A DNA stretch of 64,000 bases, taken from the NCBI RefSeq assembly GCF_001693515.2, contig NZ_CP042968.1, positions 4,650,001 through 4,714,000 of the forward strand, read 5' to 3'. A program made the position numbers and the translations under genes. The DNA comes from Bradyrhizobium paxllaeri (GTDB lineage: Bacteria; Pseudomonadota; Alphaproteobacteria; Rhizobiales; Xanthobacteraceae). Shown one piece after another: positions 1-8,977 of this stretch; the stretch's first letter is position 1; each line of letters opens with the position of its first letter. The notes below the pieces were generated by a model, which had not been told where the DNA came from, did not search any database, and saw only the letters and a program-made list of their open reading frames with translations.

Positions 1-342
1 GCGCGAAAACGCCAGCGCGATGCCGCCGTTCTTCTCGACGACGATCTGCGGGCGCGCGTCCGGCCCCCAGTCGAGGGTGAGCTTTTCGCGGGTCACCTGA
101 ACCGGCGTCGAAAAGCTGCGCCCTTGATCCTTCGAACTCGCCACCGAGATGTGGCCGCCCGCCATGAAAGCGAGCCACAGCGTGCCATCCGACGCGAAGG
201 TCGGCGCCACTTTCGAGGCGCAGCGCAAGGCTGTCTCCTCGCATGCCGCTTCCGAGGCATGCTGGTGGTGACTCATCTGCGCATTCGCCGCCGTCTGGCA
301 AAGCGAGAAGGCGAGCGTCGCGAGCAGGCTCATTCGCAGCAT
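1..342 (-). CDS. BNR/sialidase-like secreted protein (N-terminal part, runs off window)
   Basis: The minus-strand frame starts at ATG 342 and stays open to base 1 (114 codons). It begins with a signal peptide ending near NAQ, followed by a short His/Cys-containing stretch (MSHHQHASEAACEE). The segment reading SSKDQGRSFSTPV is an Asp-box (S-x-D-x-G-x-x-W/F) of the kind found in BNR/sialidase-like beta-propellers, and the phrasing around it (SDGTLWLAF, GGHISVA) fits such blades. A strong Shine-Dalgarno (GGAGGAG) overlaps the stop codon of the upstream TonB receptor gene, so the two are probably translationally coupled. True sialidase activity is not implied; only the first blade or so is visible. 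Confidence 0.7.
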   Translation of the reverse strand, partial: MLRMSLLATLAFSLCQTAANAQMSHHQHASEAACEETALRCASKVAPTFASDGTLWLAFMAGGHISVASSKDQGRSFSTPVQVTREKLTLDWGPDARPQIVVEKNGGIALAFSR

Positions 343-356
343 GGCTTTACTCCTCC

Positions 357-2750
357 TCATTTGAACGCCAGCTTCATGCCGGCGATGAAGGCGCGCGGCG
401 AACCGGCGTAGATCGATCCGGTGGTGCTGAGGCCCTGGAGGCCGCCTGCTGTAACCGTGTTTCCGATATTGTTCGCGGAAGCCACATAGGTCCGGTCGAA
501 CACGTTCCTGACCTCCACAAAGAGGTTCAGCGACTTGAAATAGTCGGAGATGAGGTCCGTCTTGTAGTGGACGTTGAGATTGACCAGCTCATAGCCGGGG
601 GCTTTCTGCAAATTGGCGTTGTCCATGTAGAAGGAATCCTTCCACTGGACCTCGACGAATGCTCCGAGCCCTGCAAGCGGCCCCCACATCTGTTCGTAGC
701 CGAGCCGCGCTGTGAGTTCGTGCGGCGAGATGCCTGGAATCTTGTTGCCTGCGCGGTTGAAGCTGAAGACCGTCCCGCCTGCGCCTTGGCTTCTGATGTC
801 TTCGGTATATTCGGTGTAGTACTGATCGAGATAGGTATAGGCCGCGGTGAAGCGCCAGCCGGGATAGAACTTCCAGTCAGCAGCCAGCTCTACCCCGCGA
901 TGCTCGGAGCGCGGCGCGTTGAAAGAGTAGCTCGTATTGGGCGCTCCGGCCGGAGTCGCCTGCGTCACCAGCTCGTCCTTGAAGAATTCATAGAAACCTG
1001 TCGCGCTGAATTTGAGCGTGTTGTTCGGCGTCCAGTCGAAGCCGAGATCGTAACCAAGGTTCTTCTGCGTCTTCAGGTTCGTGTTGTTGCCGTTCTCGCC
1101 GGTTGAAACAACAAACAAATTGCCGATCTGCGGCGTTCCGTAGCCGGTGGCGGCTCTGGCACGGAACAGCCATTCACTATTCAGTCGATAGAGCAGCGCA
1201 AGCTCGGGTGCCGTGTTCCGGAACTGCTTGTCCGCGTTAATCGCGAGAGGAGGAACGTTCTCAGTACCCGTCGTCTGATTCTTGTATATCGTGTTCAGTC
1301 CCTTCAGGGTGGTCGTCTCCCAACCGATCCCCGCAACAGCAGTCAGTTGCGGCGTCAGCTTCAATTCCTCGCGCGCACGAACGCCGTAGTTCGTAGTCTC
1401 GCTCCAGGTATTGCTCTGCAGCCTGCCCAGCGTCGCGTTGCCGCCCGGCATGACGAATCGCGAATCGCTCGAGGCGGTGAGCGTGTTGTAGAAGGCCCCG
1501 AAATAGGTGGAGGACTCCAAGCCGAAGATTTCGCCGCGCTTGGTGATATCGCTCATGTAGTTGTAGGACGGAAAATCGCCGATCGCGCTGGTAGAACCGG
1601 TCGGTTGGCTGATATTTCTGTCGTCGAAAACGAACTGATTGCGCCACGTCGTCGTGTTGTCGAAATCATGCTCCCATCGGCCGCCGACGATCGTTCGCCT
1701 GTCGTCGCGTCCAAGGCCTGCCTGAGTAGCAGTCTGAAGCGTCGTCGGGCCGTTAAAGCCATTATTGAACAATGCCACCGTCGGGCATCCGAGCGTGAGC
1801 GGCGTGGCCGTCGTGCAGCCCTGCTGGTATGGGTTCTGATAATATTGGGTCAGCGTCTGGCGGAGCGGCAGCCTTGTATCGAGATTGTTGTTGATGAACT
1901 TGACGGTGAAACGGTCGTCGGGCGTCGCGTGCAGCGTGCCGAGGAAATTCACCGTCTGGGTGTTGAACCAGCTATTGCCGATAAAGCCGTCGCCGCGCGC
2001 GTCGCTCGTGAACAGCGAGTATTCGAAATTGCCGACCTTCTTGCCCGCGGCGAGATAGTTGTTGAGATAGCCGAAGCTGCCGCCCTCGACGCCGTATTCG
2101 ACCCCGTCGATGGTGCGGCCCGGGCGGGTGCGGAAATTGAGTGCGCCGCCGGTCGCGTAATTGCCGAAGAGCGCGGACGACGGACCGCGGATGACGTCGA
2201 TGGCGCTATAGGCCTTGGGATCGATCAGGTCGCTCCGCGAAAGCCCATCGGGCTGGGTGACCGGAAAGCCGTCCTCGAAGATCACGAGATTGCGGATGCC
2301 AAAGCCGTTGCGGGCATTTGAACCGCGGATCGAGATGCCGATGTCGCGGGGGCCATTGCCCTGCTTCACCGAGATACCAGGGCTCTCGCGCAGCACGTCG
2401 GCTACGGAGAATGCCGGCCGGTTGTCGAACTGGCTGCGATCGATCGTGGTCTGGGTCTGGCCGGCCGGGGCCTGGTACAGCAGCGCCCGCGCCACGCTCG
2501 GCGTGATGCCGGCTGTCAGGGAGGAAGCCGTTGGCGTAATGGGCACAGGCTGCCGCACCTGCGTCCTGGCGGCGGAACGCGCCGCCGGCTTGCGGGCCGC
2601 GGGCCGGGCCGCGGCGGGCCGCGGCGCGTCGACCGTCACGGCCGGCAAGCTTTGACTGGCCGTCTGCGCCTGTGTCGCCGAGGAAAACGCCAACGAGACG
2701 CCGCACAATGCGAGCGCGCTCACCCCGGCAAGGGCACGATAACGAAACAT
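357..2750 (-). CDS. TonB-dependent outer-membrane receptor
   Basis: A 797-residue outer-membrane receptor. A signal peptide (about 1-29, ending ATQAQ) is followed by a Ton-box-like segment (LPAVTVDAP, about 35-43), an Ala/Arg/Pro-rich linker, and a plug domain at about 105-215 with the typical SVADVLRESPGI, IRGSNARNGFGIRN and VIRGPSSALFGNYATGG segments. The rest is rich in alternating aromatic strands, as in a 22-strand barrel. It would import a chelated ligand with energy from TonB-ExbBD. The substrate cannot be read from the sequence. The upstream DUF2946 gene and downstream BNR gene lie on the same strand with short gaps, which suggests a common operon and perhaps a metal ligand. Confidence 0.9.
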   Translation of the reverse strand: MFRYRALAGVSALALCGVSLAFSSATQAQTASQSLPAVTVDAPRPAAARPAARKPAARSAARTQVRQPVPITPTASSLTAGITPSVARALLYQAPAGQTQTTIDRSQFDNRPAFSVADVLRESPGISVKQGNGPRDIGISIRGSNARNGFGIRNLVIFEDGFPVTQPDGLSRSDLIDPKAYSAIDVIRGPSSALFGNYATGGALNFRTRPGRTIDGVEYGVEGGSFGYLNNYLAAGKKVGNFEYSLFTSDARGDGFIGNSWFNTQTVNFLGTLHATPDDRFTVKFINNNLDTRLPLRQTLTQYYQNPYQQGCTTATPLTLGCPTVALFNNGFNGPTTLQTATQAGLGRDDRRTIVGGRWEHDFDNTTTWRNQFVFDDRNISQPTGSTSAIGDFPSYNYMSDITKRGEIFGLESSTYFGAFYNTLTASSDSRFVMPGGNATLGRLQSNTWSETTNYGVRAREELKLTPQLTAVAGIGWETTTLKGLNTIYKNQTTGTENVPPLAINADKQFRNTAPELALLYRLNSEWLFRARAATGYGTPQIGNLFVVSTGENGNNTNLKTQKNLGYDLGFDWTPNNTLKFSATGFYEFFKDELVTQATPAGAPNTSYSFNAPRSEHRGVELAADWKFYPGWRFTAAYTYLDQYYTEYTEDIRSQGAGGTVFSFNRAGNKIPGISPHELTARLGYEQMWGPLAGLGAFVEVQWKDSFYMDNANLQKAPGYELVNLNVHYKTDLISDYFKSLNLFVEVRNVFDRTYVASANNIGNTVTAGGLQGLSTTGSIYAGSPRAFIAGMKLAFK

Positions 2751-2842
2751 GGGAACGATCCTGACGCCGGTCTTTTGCCGGCCAGCTCATGTGAATCAAC
2801 CGGGACGGCCGAAGGCCGCACCAATTTCGACAAGGATGCAGG

Positions 2843-3220
2843 TCAGGAAACGGAGGGGGGCGCGCGCGCCTGCGCGTGCGAGCCGGCACGGGAGGCGAAC
2901 CGGTCGGGGACGAATTCGATCCAGACCACGCGCTCGGGCTGGCGATCGATTGTAACGATGTAGGCTATCTCGGGCGTGTCGACCGGGGTACCGGTCTGCA
3001 GCACGCTGCAAACCGAGCAGCATCCGTCATGGGCGCGGTGATTGGCCTGGTCGGCCTGCCCGGCGCCGGGTGCGCCATTGCCGTGGCAGATCACAGCGCC
3101 GGCCAGCGGATCGGAGGCCGCGATGCTGGCCGCCCAGCATGCGCCGATCGGTGCAAAAATCTGCACCAGCAGCGCAATCAGGACTATTGGCAGGAAATTC
3201 TTCAGCCGCCGGCGCATCAC
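2843..3220 (-). CDS. DUF2946-family small membrane/secreted protein
   Basis: A 125-residue protein with a hydrophobic N-terminal segment (about 9-31) and a Cys/His-rich centre (VICHGNG, then DGCCSVC). This arrangement matches DUF2946 proteins, a family often found beside TonB receptors and copper-handling genes. Start is GTG at 3220, or the ATG directly after it at 3217. It ends 92 bases before the TonB receptor and shares its direction, so it is probably the first gene of that operon. The Cys/His cluster could bind a metal; this is inference from composition. Confidence 0.7.
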   Translation of the reverse strand: MMRRRLKNFLPIVLIALLVQIFAPIGACWAASIAASDPLAGAVICHGNGAPGAGQADQANHRAHDGCCSVCSVLQTGTPVDTPEIAYIVTIDRQPERVVWIEFVPDRFASRAGSHAQARAPPSVS

Positions 3221-3628
3221 TAACCCATCCGCTTCAGACCTTAGTCACCATGGAGTCCGAAGTCGAGAAGAGGTTCCCGGAACTATGTTGCAGCTTCAAG
3301 GAGTAACCTTGGCGAAAAGGAATGCATTTTACGCCGCAGGCAGGGCGCCCTACCCCGATACCAAGCCTCGGGGGTATTGCATCTAAATCCACAACCATCA
3401 GTAGCAGCTTCTCAATCATTTCGCAGCGTGCTGGAATTTTGAACAAACGTTGCCGAAAATGATGACAAGACGAAAAAGATGGTCTACCAATTCAAGCTCA
3501 GGCTGGCCGAGAGGTTAAGCTTGGTGGTCCAAGTCTCGGGAGGAGCCCTGACGCGCACAAGCAGCGTCGCCTCGACAATCAAGATCAAATCTAAATTTTC
3601 GAGGAAATTAAGGGTCGACACAATTTTT
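3221..3628. other. Intergenic region upstream of the DUF2946/TonB operon
   Basis: About 400 bases without a convincing gene. It must hold the promoter of the minus-strand DUF2946/TonB operon. At 3351-3376 there is a near-palindrome with arms TACCCCGA and TCGGGGGTA separated by about ten bases, a candidate regulator site. Two short open frames here have no convincing start signal or family resemblance. Confidence 0.35.
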
Positions 3629-3660
3629 GAGCAGGGCTCCGAGCCCTGCTCTTTTTTTTT
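3629..3660 (+). terminator. Strong rho-independent terminator with no gene in front of it
   Basis: Arms GAGCAGGGC and GCCCTGCTC (perfect, possibly 11 bp with a tight loop) are followed by nine T on the plus strand. No plus-strand gene ends upstream and the globin gene starts 20 bases later. It may end a small RNA from 3221-3628, or attenuate transcription into the globin. Confidence 0.8.
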
Positions 3661-3680
3661 CGAGACGATCGCAAACAACA

Positions 3681-4082
3681 ATGACGGCATCGTCAAATCC
3701 AATCGAGCAAAGCTTTGAACTCGCTGCCGAGCGCTGCGCGGATCTGACGCCGCTGGTCTATCGCCGCCTGTTCGAAGCGCACCCGGAAGCGCAGACGATG
3801 TTCCGCACCGAGGGCAGCGAACTCGTCAAGGGTTCGATGCTGGCGCTCACCATCGACGCCATCCTGGACTTCGCCGGCGAACGCACCGGCCATTTCCGCC
3901 TGATCACATCGGAAATTTCCTCGCACGACGCCTACGGCACGCCGCGCGAATTGTTCGTCGCGTTCTTTGCGATCATTGCGCAGACGCTGCGCGAGATCAT
4001 CGGCGCGGACTGGTCTGATGACATCGACGCGGCGTGGCGGACATTGCTCGGCGATATCGAAAGTCTCGTTGCAGCGCAGTGA
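3681..4082 (+). CDS. Single-domain globin
   Basis: A 133-residue protein, the size of a lone globin domain. The segment FELAAERCADLTPLVYRRLF followed by HPEAQTMF matches helices A-C of flavohaemoglobin-type globins, and SSHDAYGTPRELF carries the expected proximal histidine (F8) and the following YG. It would bind haem and handle O2 or NO in the cytoplasm; no reductase domain is attached. Start is taken at ATG 3681 because the longer open frame would run through the terminator at 3629-3660. It lies 153 bases before an ABC importer on the same strand, with no obvious functional link. Confidence 0.8.
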   Translation: MTASSNPIEQSFELAAERCADLTPLVYRRLFEAHPEAQTMFRTEGSELVKGSMLALTIDAILDFAGERTGHFRLITSEISSHDAYGTPRELFVAFFAIIAQTLREIIGADWSDDIDAAWRTLLGDIESLVAAQ

Positions 4083-4235
4083 AGCGACGAGCACCAAGGT
4101 TTTCCTGATCTCATTGATACGGACGATCAAGTCATCCGGTGGCGGAACCGCGCCGAGTGTGAAAGACTGCCTCGATCCGCGGTGCGTGCAATCGACACCG
4201 ACGGCGATAACAAAGACAAAGCGAGGGAGCAAACG

Positions 4236-5255
4236 ATGTCCGGAACTGACAAATCCGCAACGACCAGACGCGACCTTCTTCAGGCGGCGGGCGTAGCTGG
4301 CGCAGCGACCGCCCTGCTCGGGGGACTGGGCATAAACCCGGCGCTGGCGGCCGCCGCACGCTCGGAGAAACCGCTGAAGGCGGCGTTCTCCAACGCCGGC
4401 CTGCAGGCCACCTGGTGCGCCCAAGGCAAGCAGGCGGCCGAATGGTGGGGCAAGCTATTCAATGTCGAAGTCACCTGGTTCGACGGCCAGCTCGACGCGG
4501 TCAAGCAGCGCGCCGCGATCGACAACATGGCCTCGCAGAAATGGGATTTCGTCGCCATCCAGGCGTTCGGCATCGGCACGCTGACCCAGCCGGTGAACAA
4601 GATGATCGATGCTGGCATTCCGGTAATCGACATGGACACGCTGATCGCCCCGCTGGACCAGATCAAGGTTCATTCGTTCCTGGCGCCCGACAATGAATTC
4701 ATGGGCGCGTCCGTAACCCAGGCGCTCTGCAACGCCATGGGCGGCAAGGGCAAGATCATCATGACGCAGGGCGCGCTCGGCCATACCGGCGCGCAGGGCC
4801 GCGCCAAAGGCTTCGAGTCGGTCGTCAAACAATTCCCGAACATCGAAGTGCTCGACACCCAGCCGGCCGACTGGGACGTCTCCAAGACGGCGCGCCTGTG
4901 GGAGACCTATCTGACAAAGCATCCGCAGATCGACGCGGCGTTCTTCCACAATGACGACATGGCGCTGGCCGCCTACAACATCATGAAGGCGCGCAACCGC
5001 ACCAACATCCTGATCGGCGGCGTCGACGCCATGCCGCCGGCGATCCAGGCAGTGAGCGAAGGCCGTATGTTCGCGACCGTGCGTAACCCCTCCTGCCGCA
5101 TCCATGGCGGCGCCATCGTTGCCGGCGTTGCCGCGGTGACCGCTGGCGAGAAGAGCGGCCAGGGTATCCCCAAGCACGTCATCACGGACGGACCGGTGGT
5201 GACGAAGGCCAACGCCGCCGGCATGCAATGGATGGAGGACCACTTCCTGATCTGA
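4236..5255 (+). CDS. Sugar-type ABC transporter periplasmic binding protein (RbsB-like)
   Basis: A 339-residue periplasmic binding protein. The N-terminus carries a twin-arginine motif (TTRRDLLQAAG) followed by a hydrophobic stretch ending ALAAAA, so Tat export is likely. The mature part shows the two-lobe type I fold of RbsB-like proteins: AIDNMASQKWDFVAIQ, DAGIPVIDMDT, then HNDDMALAAYNIM and GGVDAMPPAIQAV. The ATG at 4236 is chosen for its Shine-Dalgarno (GAGGGAG). It is the first gene of an importer operon with the ATPase and permease that follow. The ligand, probably a sugar or polyol, is not determined. Confidence 0.88.
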   Translation: MSGTDKSATTRRDLLQAAGVAGAATALLGGLGINPALAAAARSEKPLKAAFSNAGLQATWCAQGKQAAEWWGKLFNVEVTWFDGQLDAVKQRAAIDNMASQKWDFVAIQAFGIGTLTQPVNKMIDAGIPVIDMDTLIAPLDQIKVHSFLAPDNEFMGASVTQALCNAMGGKGKIIMTQGALGHTGAQGRAKGFESVVKQFPNIEVLDTQPADWDVSKTARLWETYLTKHPQIDAAFFHNDDMALAAYNIMKARNRTNILIGGVDAMPPAIQAVSEGRMFATVRNPSCRIHGGAIVAGVAAVTAGEKSGQGIPKHVITDGPVVTKANAAGMQWMEDHFLI

Positions 5256-5265
5256 GCCCCATCCC

Positions 5266-6759
5266 GTGGGAACGCCCATCCTCGAACTGCAAGAGATCAC
5301 GAAGGCCTTCGGCGGCGTCGAAGCCCTTCGTGGTGTCGACTTCGCGCTTGCCCCCGGCGAGATCCACGGTCTCGTCGGCGAGAACGGCGCGGGGAAAAGC
5401 ACGCTGATGAAGATCATCGCCGGCGTGCACGCGGACTTTTCAGGCCGCTTCATCCTGGATGGAAAGGAAACCCGCTTCCGGTCGGTGCGCGACGCGCATG
5501 CGGCGGGCATTGCGATGGTCCATCAGGAGCTCAGCGTGGCACCCGATCTGTCGGTGGCCGAGAACGTGTTTCTCGGCAACCAGCCGACCAACCGCCTCGG
5601 CTTCGTGCAATGGCGCCGCATGGCGCGGGAAGCCGGTGAACAGCTCAAGCGCTTCGGCATCGATGTCGACCCGGTGTCGCGGCTCGGCGACCTGCCGATC
5701 GGGTTGCAGCAACTGATCGAGATCGCCCGCGTGCTGTTCTCGGGCGCCCGCATCATCATCCTGGATGAGCCGACCTCGGCGCTGTCGCCGCCCGAGGTGG
5801 AGCGCCTGTTCGCGACGCTGAAACGGCTGCGCGACGAAGGCACCAGCATCGTTTTCATCTCGCATTTCATCGAGGACATCCTGCGCGTCTCCGACGTCGT
5901 GACGGTGTTCCGCAACGGCAGGAAGGTCGCGGAGACCAGGGCCACTGAGACGAGCAAGCCCGCCCTGATCGAGGCGATGATCGGCAAGGGCCGCGAGGCG
6001 CTGGAGGAGACCTATACGCACGACATCATGCTGCCGCCGCCCGCCGAGAGGCCTGTGGTGCTGAACGCGAACGGGCTGTCGCTCGCCCGCAGCCTGCGCG
6101 ATGTTTCGTTCGACGTCCGCGCCGGCGAGGTGCTCGGCATCTACGGTTTCATGGGCTGCGGCCAGCTCGAGCTGGCGCGGATCCTGTTCGGCAAACTGAG
6201 ACCCGACCAGGGCTCGCTGACGGTGGCGGGCGACCAAAAGACCTTCCGCAGCACGGCCGATGCGCGGCGCGCCGGGATCGCCTTCGTGCCCGAGAGCCGG
6301 CGCGACATGCTGTTCCACCAGGAGCCGGTCTACAAGAACATCTCGATCAGCGTCCTCGACCGGATTTCAGCCCTGCTGCTCAAGCCGTCGCGCGAGCGCG
6401 AGATCGCCGCGCGGCAGGTCGACCAGCTGCGGATCCGCCCGGCGGCGGTGGAGCTCGATCTCGGTATGCTCTCAGGCGGCAACCAGCAGAAGGTCGCGCT
6501 GGCGAAGTGGCTGAGCTATCCGCCGCGGCTGCTCGTGCTGTGCGAGCCGACCCGCGGCATGGACGTCGGCGCCAAGGACGACGTCATCCACATCGTCAGG
6601 GATCTGCGCGCCAAGGGGCTCGCCGTCATCGTGCTCTCCACCGAGCCGGAGACGGTGCTGTCGCTCGCCGACCGCGTCATCGTGCTCAAGCGCGGCGCGG
6701 TGGTGCGGGAATTTGCCAACGAACGGATCAGCAAGGACCGCCTGCTCGAAGCGGCGTGA
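5266..6759 (+). CDS. Sugar-type ABC transporter ATP-binding protein (RbsA-like, double ATPase)
   Basis: A 497-residue tandem ATPase. The first domain has Walker A GENGAGKST, a Q-loop region (HQELSVAPDLSV) and Walker B LDEPTSAL. The second has the degenerate P-loop GFMGCGQLEL, signature LSGGNQQKVALAKWL and EPTRGMDVGAK, which is the hallmark of the RbsA/MglA family. Start is GTG 5266, ten bases after the binding-protein stop. It powers import through the permease encoded next. Confidence 0.92.
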   Translation: MGTPILELQEITKAFGGVEALRGVDFALAPGEIHGLVGENGAGKSTLMKIIAGVHADFSGRFILDGKETRFRSVRDAHAAGIAMVHQELSVAPDLSVAENVFLGNQPTNRLGFVQWRRMAREAGEQLKRFGIDVDPVSRLGDLPIGLQQLIEIARVLFSGARIIILDEPTSALSPPEVERLFATLKRLRDEGTSIVFISHFIEDILRVSDVVTVFRNGRKVAETRATETSKPALIEAMIGKGREALEETYTHDIMLPPPAERPVVLNANGLSLARSLRDVSFDVRAGEVLGIYGFMGCGQLELARILFGKLRPDQGSLTVAGDQKTFRSTADARRAGIAFVPESRRDMLFHQEPVYKNISISVLDRISALLLKPSREREIAARQVDQLRIRPAAVELDLGMLSGGNQQKVALAKWLSYPPRLLVLCEPTRGMDVGAKDDVIHIVRDLRAKGLAVIVLSTEPETVLSLADRVIVLKRGAVVREFANERISKDRLLEAA

Positions 6760-6769
6760 GGAGACCGAC

Positions 6770-7807
6770 ATGACTTCAGGTGAAAGCGTGACAGTCCCCG
6801 CTTCGGACCGCAAACGCCCGCACCGGCTTGCCGCGATCCTGCGCTCGCAGATGCGCAACATCGCGCCGTTCCTGACGCTGATCTGCCTGTTTTCCTTCTT
6901 CGCGGTCGCAAGCCCCTCCTTCGCGACGCTCGACAATTTCGGCAACATCCTGACGCAAATATCGGTCACCGGCATCATCGCGGTCGGCCTCACCTTCGTG
7001 ATCCTCTGCGCCGAGATCGACCTCTCGATCGCGGCGATTGCCAACGTCACCGGCATTGCGGTCGCCTATTTCACGCTGCAGGAATCCTACGTCAACATCG
7101 CCAACGTCCCGATGCCCGGATGGGCCGCGATCCTGCTGGCGCTGGCGCTGTGCGCCCTGCTCGGCCTCGTCAACGCGTTCGGGCTGACCGTGATCGGCAT
7201 CCCCTCCTTCATCATGACACTAGCGATGATGCAGATCGCGGCCGGCATCTCCGCGCTGCTCGTGCGCGGGCAGATCGCATACAAGGTGCCGCCGCTGGTC
7301 TCGACGCTGGGGTCAACATCGATCGGTGGCATTCCCTGGATCGTGATCGTGGCAGCTCTCATGCTGCTCGGCGGCCATCTGGTGCTGACCTACACCCGCT
7401 TCGGCCGCTACGTCTACATGGTCGGCGGCAACCGCGAGGCCGCCGAATATTCCGGCCTCAACGTCAAGCTCATCCTCGGCAGCGTCATGGTGATTTCGGC
7501 CGTCTGCGCCGGCATCGGCGGCATGCTCGGCGTTGCGCATTTCGGCAGCGCGCAGCAGAACGAGTTCGACACTTACTTACTAGACTCGATCGCCGCCGTC
7601 GTGGTCGGCGGCACCAGCCTGTTCGGCGGCCGCGGCGGCATCGGCAACACCATCGTCGGCCTGTTCGTGCTCGGCGTCCTCAACAACGGCCTCGACCACG
7701 TCAACATCGACAGTTTTCTGAAGATATTGATCCGCGGCCTGATCCTGCTGGCGGCGCTGATCATCAACGTCTATGCACAGCGATTGCGGGAGCGGACCGC
7801 AGAATAG
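6770..7807 (+). CDS. Sugar-type ABC transporter permease (RbsC-like)
   Basis: A 345-residue integral membrane protein with about nine to ten hydrophobic segments and the RbsC-family landmarks GLTFVILCAEIDLSI, YMVGGNREAAEYSGL and VVVGGTSLFGGRGG. Start at ATG 6770 follows a GGAG Shine-Dalgarno and sits ten bases past the ATPase stop. Last gene of the three-gene importer; an intergenic palindrome follows at 7818. Confidence 0.9.
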   Translation: MTSGESVTVPASDRKRPHRLAAILRSQMRNIAPFLTLICLFSFFAVASPSFATLDNFGNILTQISVTGIIAVGLTFVILCAEIDLSIAAIANVTGIAVAYFTLQESYVNIANVPMPGWAAILLALALCALLGLVNAFGLTVIGIPSFIMTLAMMQIAAGISALLVRGQIAYKVPPLVSTLGSTSIGGIPWIVIVAALMLLGGHLVLTYTRFGRYVYMVGGNREAAEYSGLNVKLILGSVMVISAVCAGIGGMLGVAHFGSAQQNEFDTYLLDSIAAVVVGGTSLFGGRGGIGNTIVGLFVLGVLNNGLDHVNIDSFLKILIRGLILLAALIINVYAQRLRERTAE

Positions 7808-7817
7808 CAGCGCTCTC

Positions 7818-7896
7818 GTGTCCCGGACGCGGTGCAGCGCGCCCCGGCGATGCGAAGCATCGACCGGTATGCTACGCCATAGAGCCGGGATCCACC
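7818..7896. repeat. Bradyrhizobium-type intergenic palindrome
   Basis: GTGTCCCGGACGCGGTGCAGCGC followed by an inner hairpin (GATGCGAAGCATC) and closing with GAGCCGGGATCC. Outer arms TCCCGG (7821) and CCGGGA (7890) pair. This shape and wording recall a dispersed extragenic repeat common in Bradyrhizobium and Rhodopseudomonas. The rest of 7897-8055 holds nothing I can name. Confidence 0.6.
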
Positions 7897-8055
7897 GTCC
7901 CATCGGCATCCGATCGGTAAGAGAAGCTACAGACTTTCTTCAGGGTCGATGCAATGCAGTCATCGAGCGCGCACTTAGACAAGCGATGACACAAGGCCTG
8001 ACCGCCGTTCCACCCGGCCGCTTTCGGCTCACCATTGAGGAGGAATGGACGACAT

Positions 8056-8193
8056 TTATAGCAGACAAGAACAAGTAAGGTCCGCTTCGGCAGCTAGGGC
8101 CTCGCCCGCCGCTTTCGTCACGACGCTGACGCTCCGGAATGCGGCCGCATCCGCCATCGTCGCGCGCATCGGCCGGAGGCTGCGCGCCTCCGA
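8056..8193 (-). pseudogene. Decayed copy of the mtnK C-terminal end
   Basis: Read on the minus strand in one frame, this 46-codon stretch gives SEARSLRPMRATMADAAAF, then SVVTKAAGEA, and ends at TAA. It aligns without gaps to the last 40 or so residues of the intact methylthioribose kinase at 9539-10849 (EARSLRLARAMMVDAESF, AVTKAAREV). About half the residues match. The remnant has no start of its own and no kinase core, so it is a leftover, lying 12 bases past the stop of the coiled-coil gene upstream. Confidence 0.7.
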
Positions 8194-8205
8194 GATCGGT
8201 CGGCT

Positions 8206-8685
8206 TCAGCTCTCTGCCTTGGCTTCGATCTTGGCCGGCGCTGCGATCTTGTCCTTCATTTCTTCGCAGATCTTGCGGACTTCCGCCGTTACCAGCGAGC
8301 AGTTCTCGATTTGCAGGAAGACGCGTTTGGCCTCGGCGCGGTAGCGCGCTGCGGTTTCCTTCAATTCTTCCGTCACCACGAGCGCCTCGCGGGTCATGGC
8401 CTCGCATAGCCTGGCTTGCTCAACGAGTTCAACGCCCAGAGCCTCGATGTCCTTCGCCGCCGCTTCATATTCGCGGACGACAGCTTCCGCCGAAAGCTTT
8501 CCGATCTCCGTGGCCCCGTCGCTATGCTCCACATAATCCGGCATCCCCAGATCCGGAGCACGCACGGAGGGCGGTGCAAATTCGGTCGGCCCGGATTCGT
8601 GAGGCGGCAGTTTGCGAAACTCTTTTTCAATCTCTCGTTCAAGATCTATCGCATCTAAAATCGGCGGTTTTGCTGGACGTACCAC
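8206..8685 (-). CDS. Hypothetical coiled-coil protein
   Basis: A 159-residue soluble protein of unknown function. From about residue 60 it is helical and charged with heptad-like spacing (EYEAAAKDIEALGVELVEQ, then ALVVTEELKETAARYRAEAKRV), so a coiled coil is likely. No signal peptide or membrane segment. Start GTG 8685 has an AAGGAG Shine-Dalgarno eight to nine bases upstream. It sits between the two copies of the mtnK 3' end. Coding on this strand is favoured over the overlapping plus frame because the latter has an Arg/Pro/Ser-rich shadow composition. Confidence 0.7.
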   Translation of the reverse strand: MVRPAKPPILDAIDLEREIEKEFRKLPPHESGPTEFAPPSVRAPDLGMPDYVEHSDGATEIGKLSAEAVVREYEAAAKDIEALGVELVEQARLCEAMTREALVVTEELKETAARYRAEAKRVFLQIENCSLVTAEVRKICEEMKDKIAAPAKIEAKAES

Positions 8686-8977
8686 GGGGGTGCTCCTTGA
8701 ATGAAAATACGAGCAGACACTAAAATCTCTCGAAATGTGGCTTAGACGGTTAGCCTGCCCGTGGAACCGAGCAAACCAAATCCCCTGGTTAAGCTTGCTG
8801 CTTAACCTTTATGTCCGCGCTCGCGGTTAATTCTGGAACCACGAGGGATTGCCGTCATCGCGGCCATGCACGATTCGGCGGTAATGGAGGGTTCGGCGAC
8901 GAGGGTGATAACCCGGTAGTGATGCCTCAACCGCTACCTCTGTGATATAGTTCTACGAAACACAATCGAGGCTACGC
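8686..8977. other. Intergenic region between divergent genes
   Basis: About 290 bases between the start of the minus-strand coiled-coil gene and the plus-strand GrpB gene. It should hold both promoters. A locally AT-richer part (8760-8830) contains AAGCTTGCTGCTTAA-like palindromic text; I see no recognisable operator or RNA. Confidence 0.3.

Noticed and set aside
243..1106. Plus-strand frame antisense to the TonB receptor
   Set aside because: The receptor on the minus strand has signal peptide, plug and barrel features; the plus frame has none.
3479..3718. Small plus-strand frame across the terminator before the globin gene
   Set aside because: Runs through a strong hairpin-T terminator and overlaps the globin start; no family or ribosome site.
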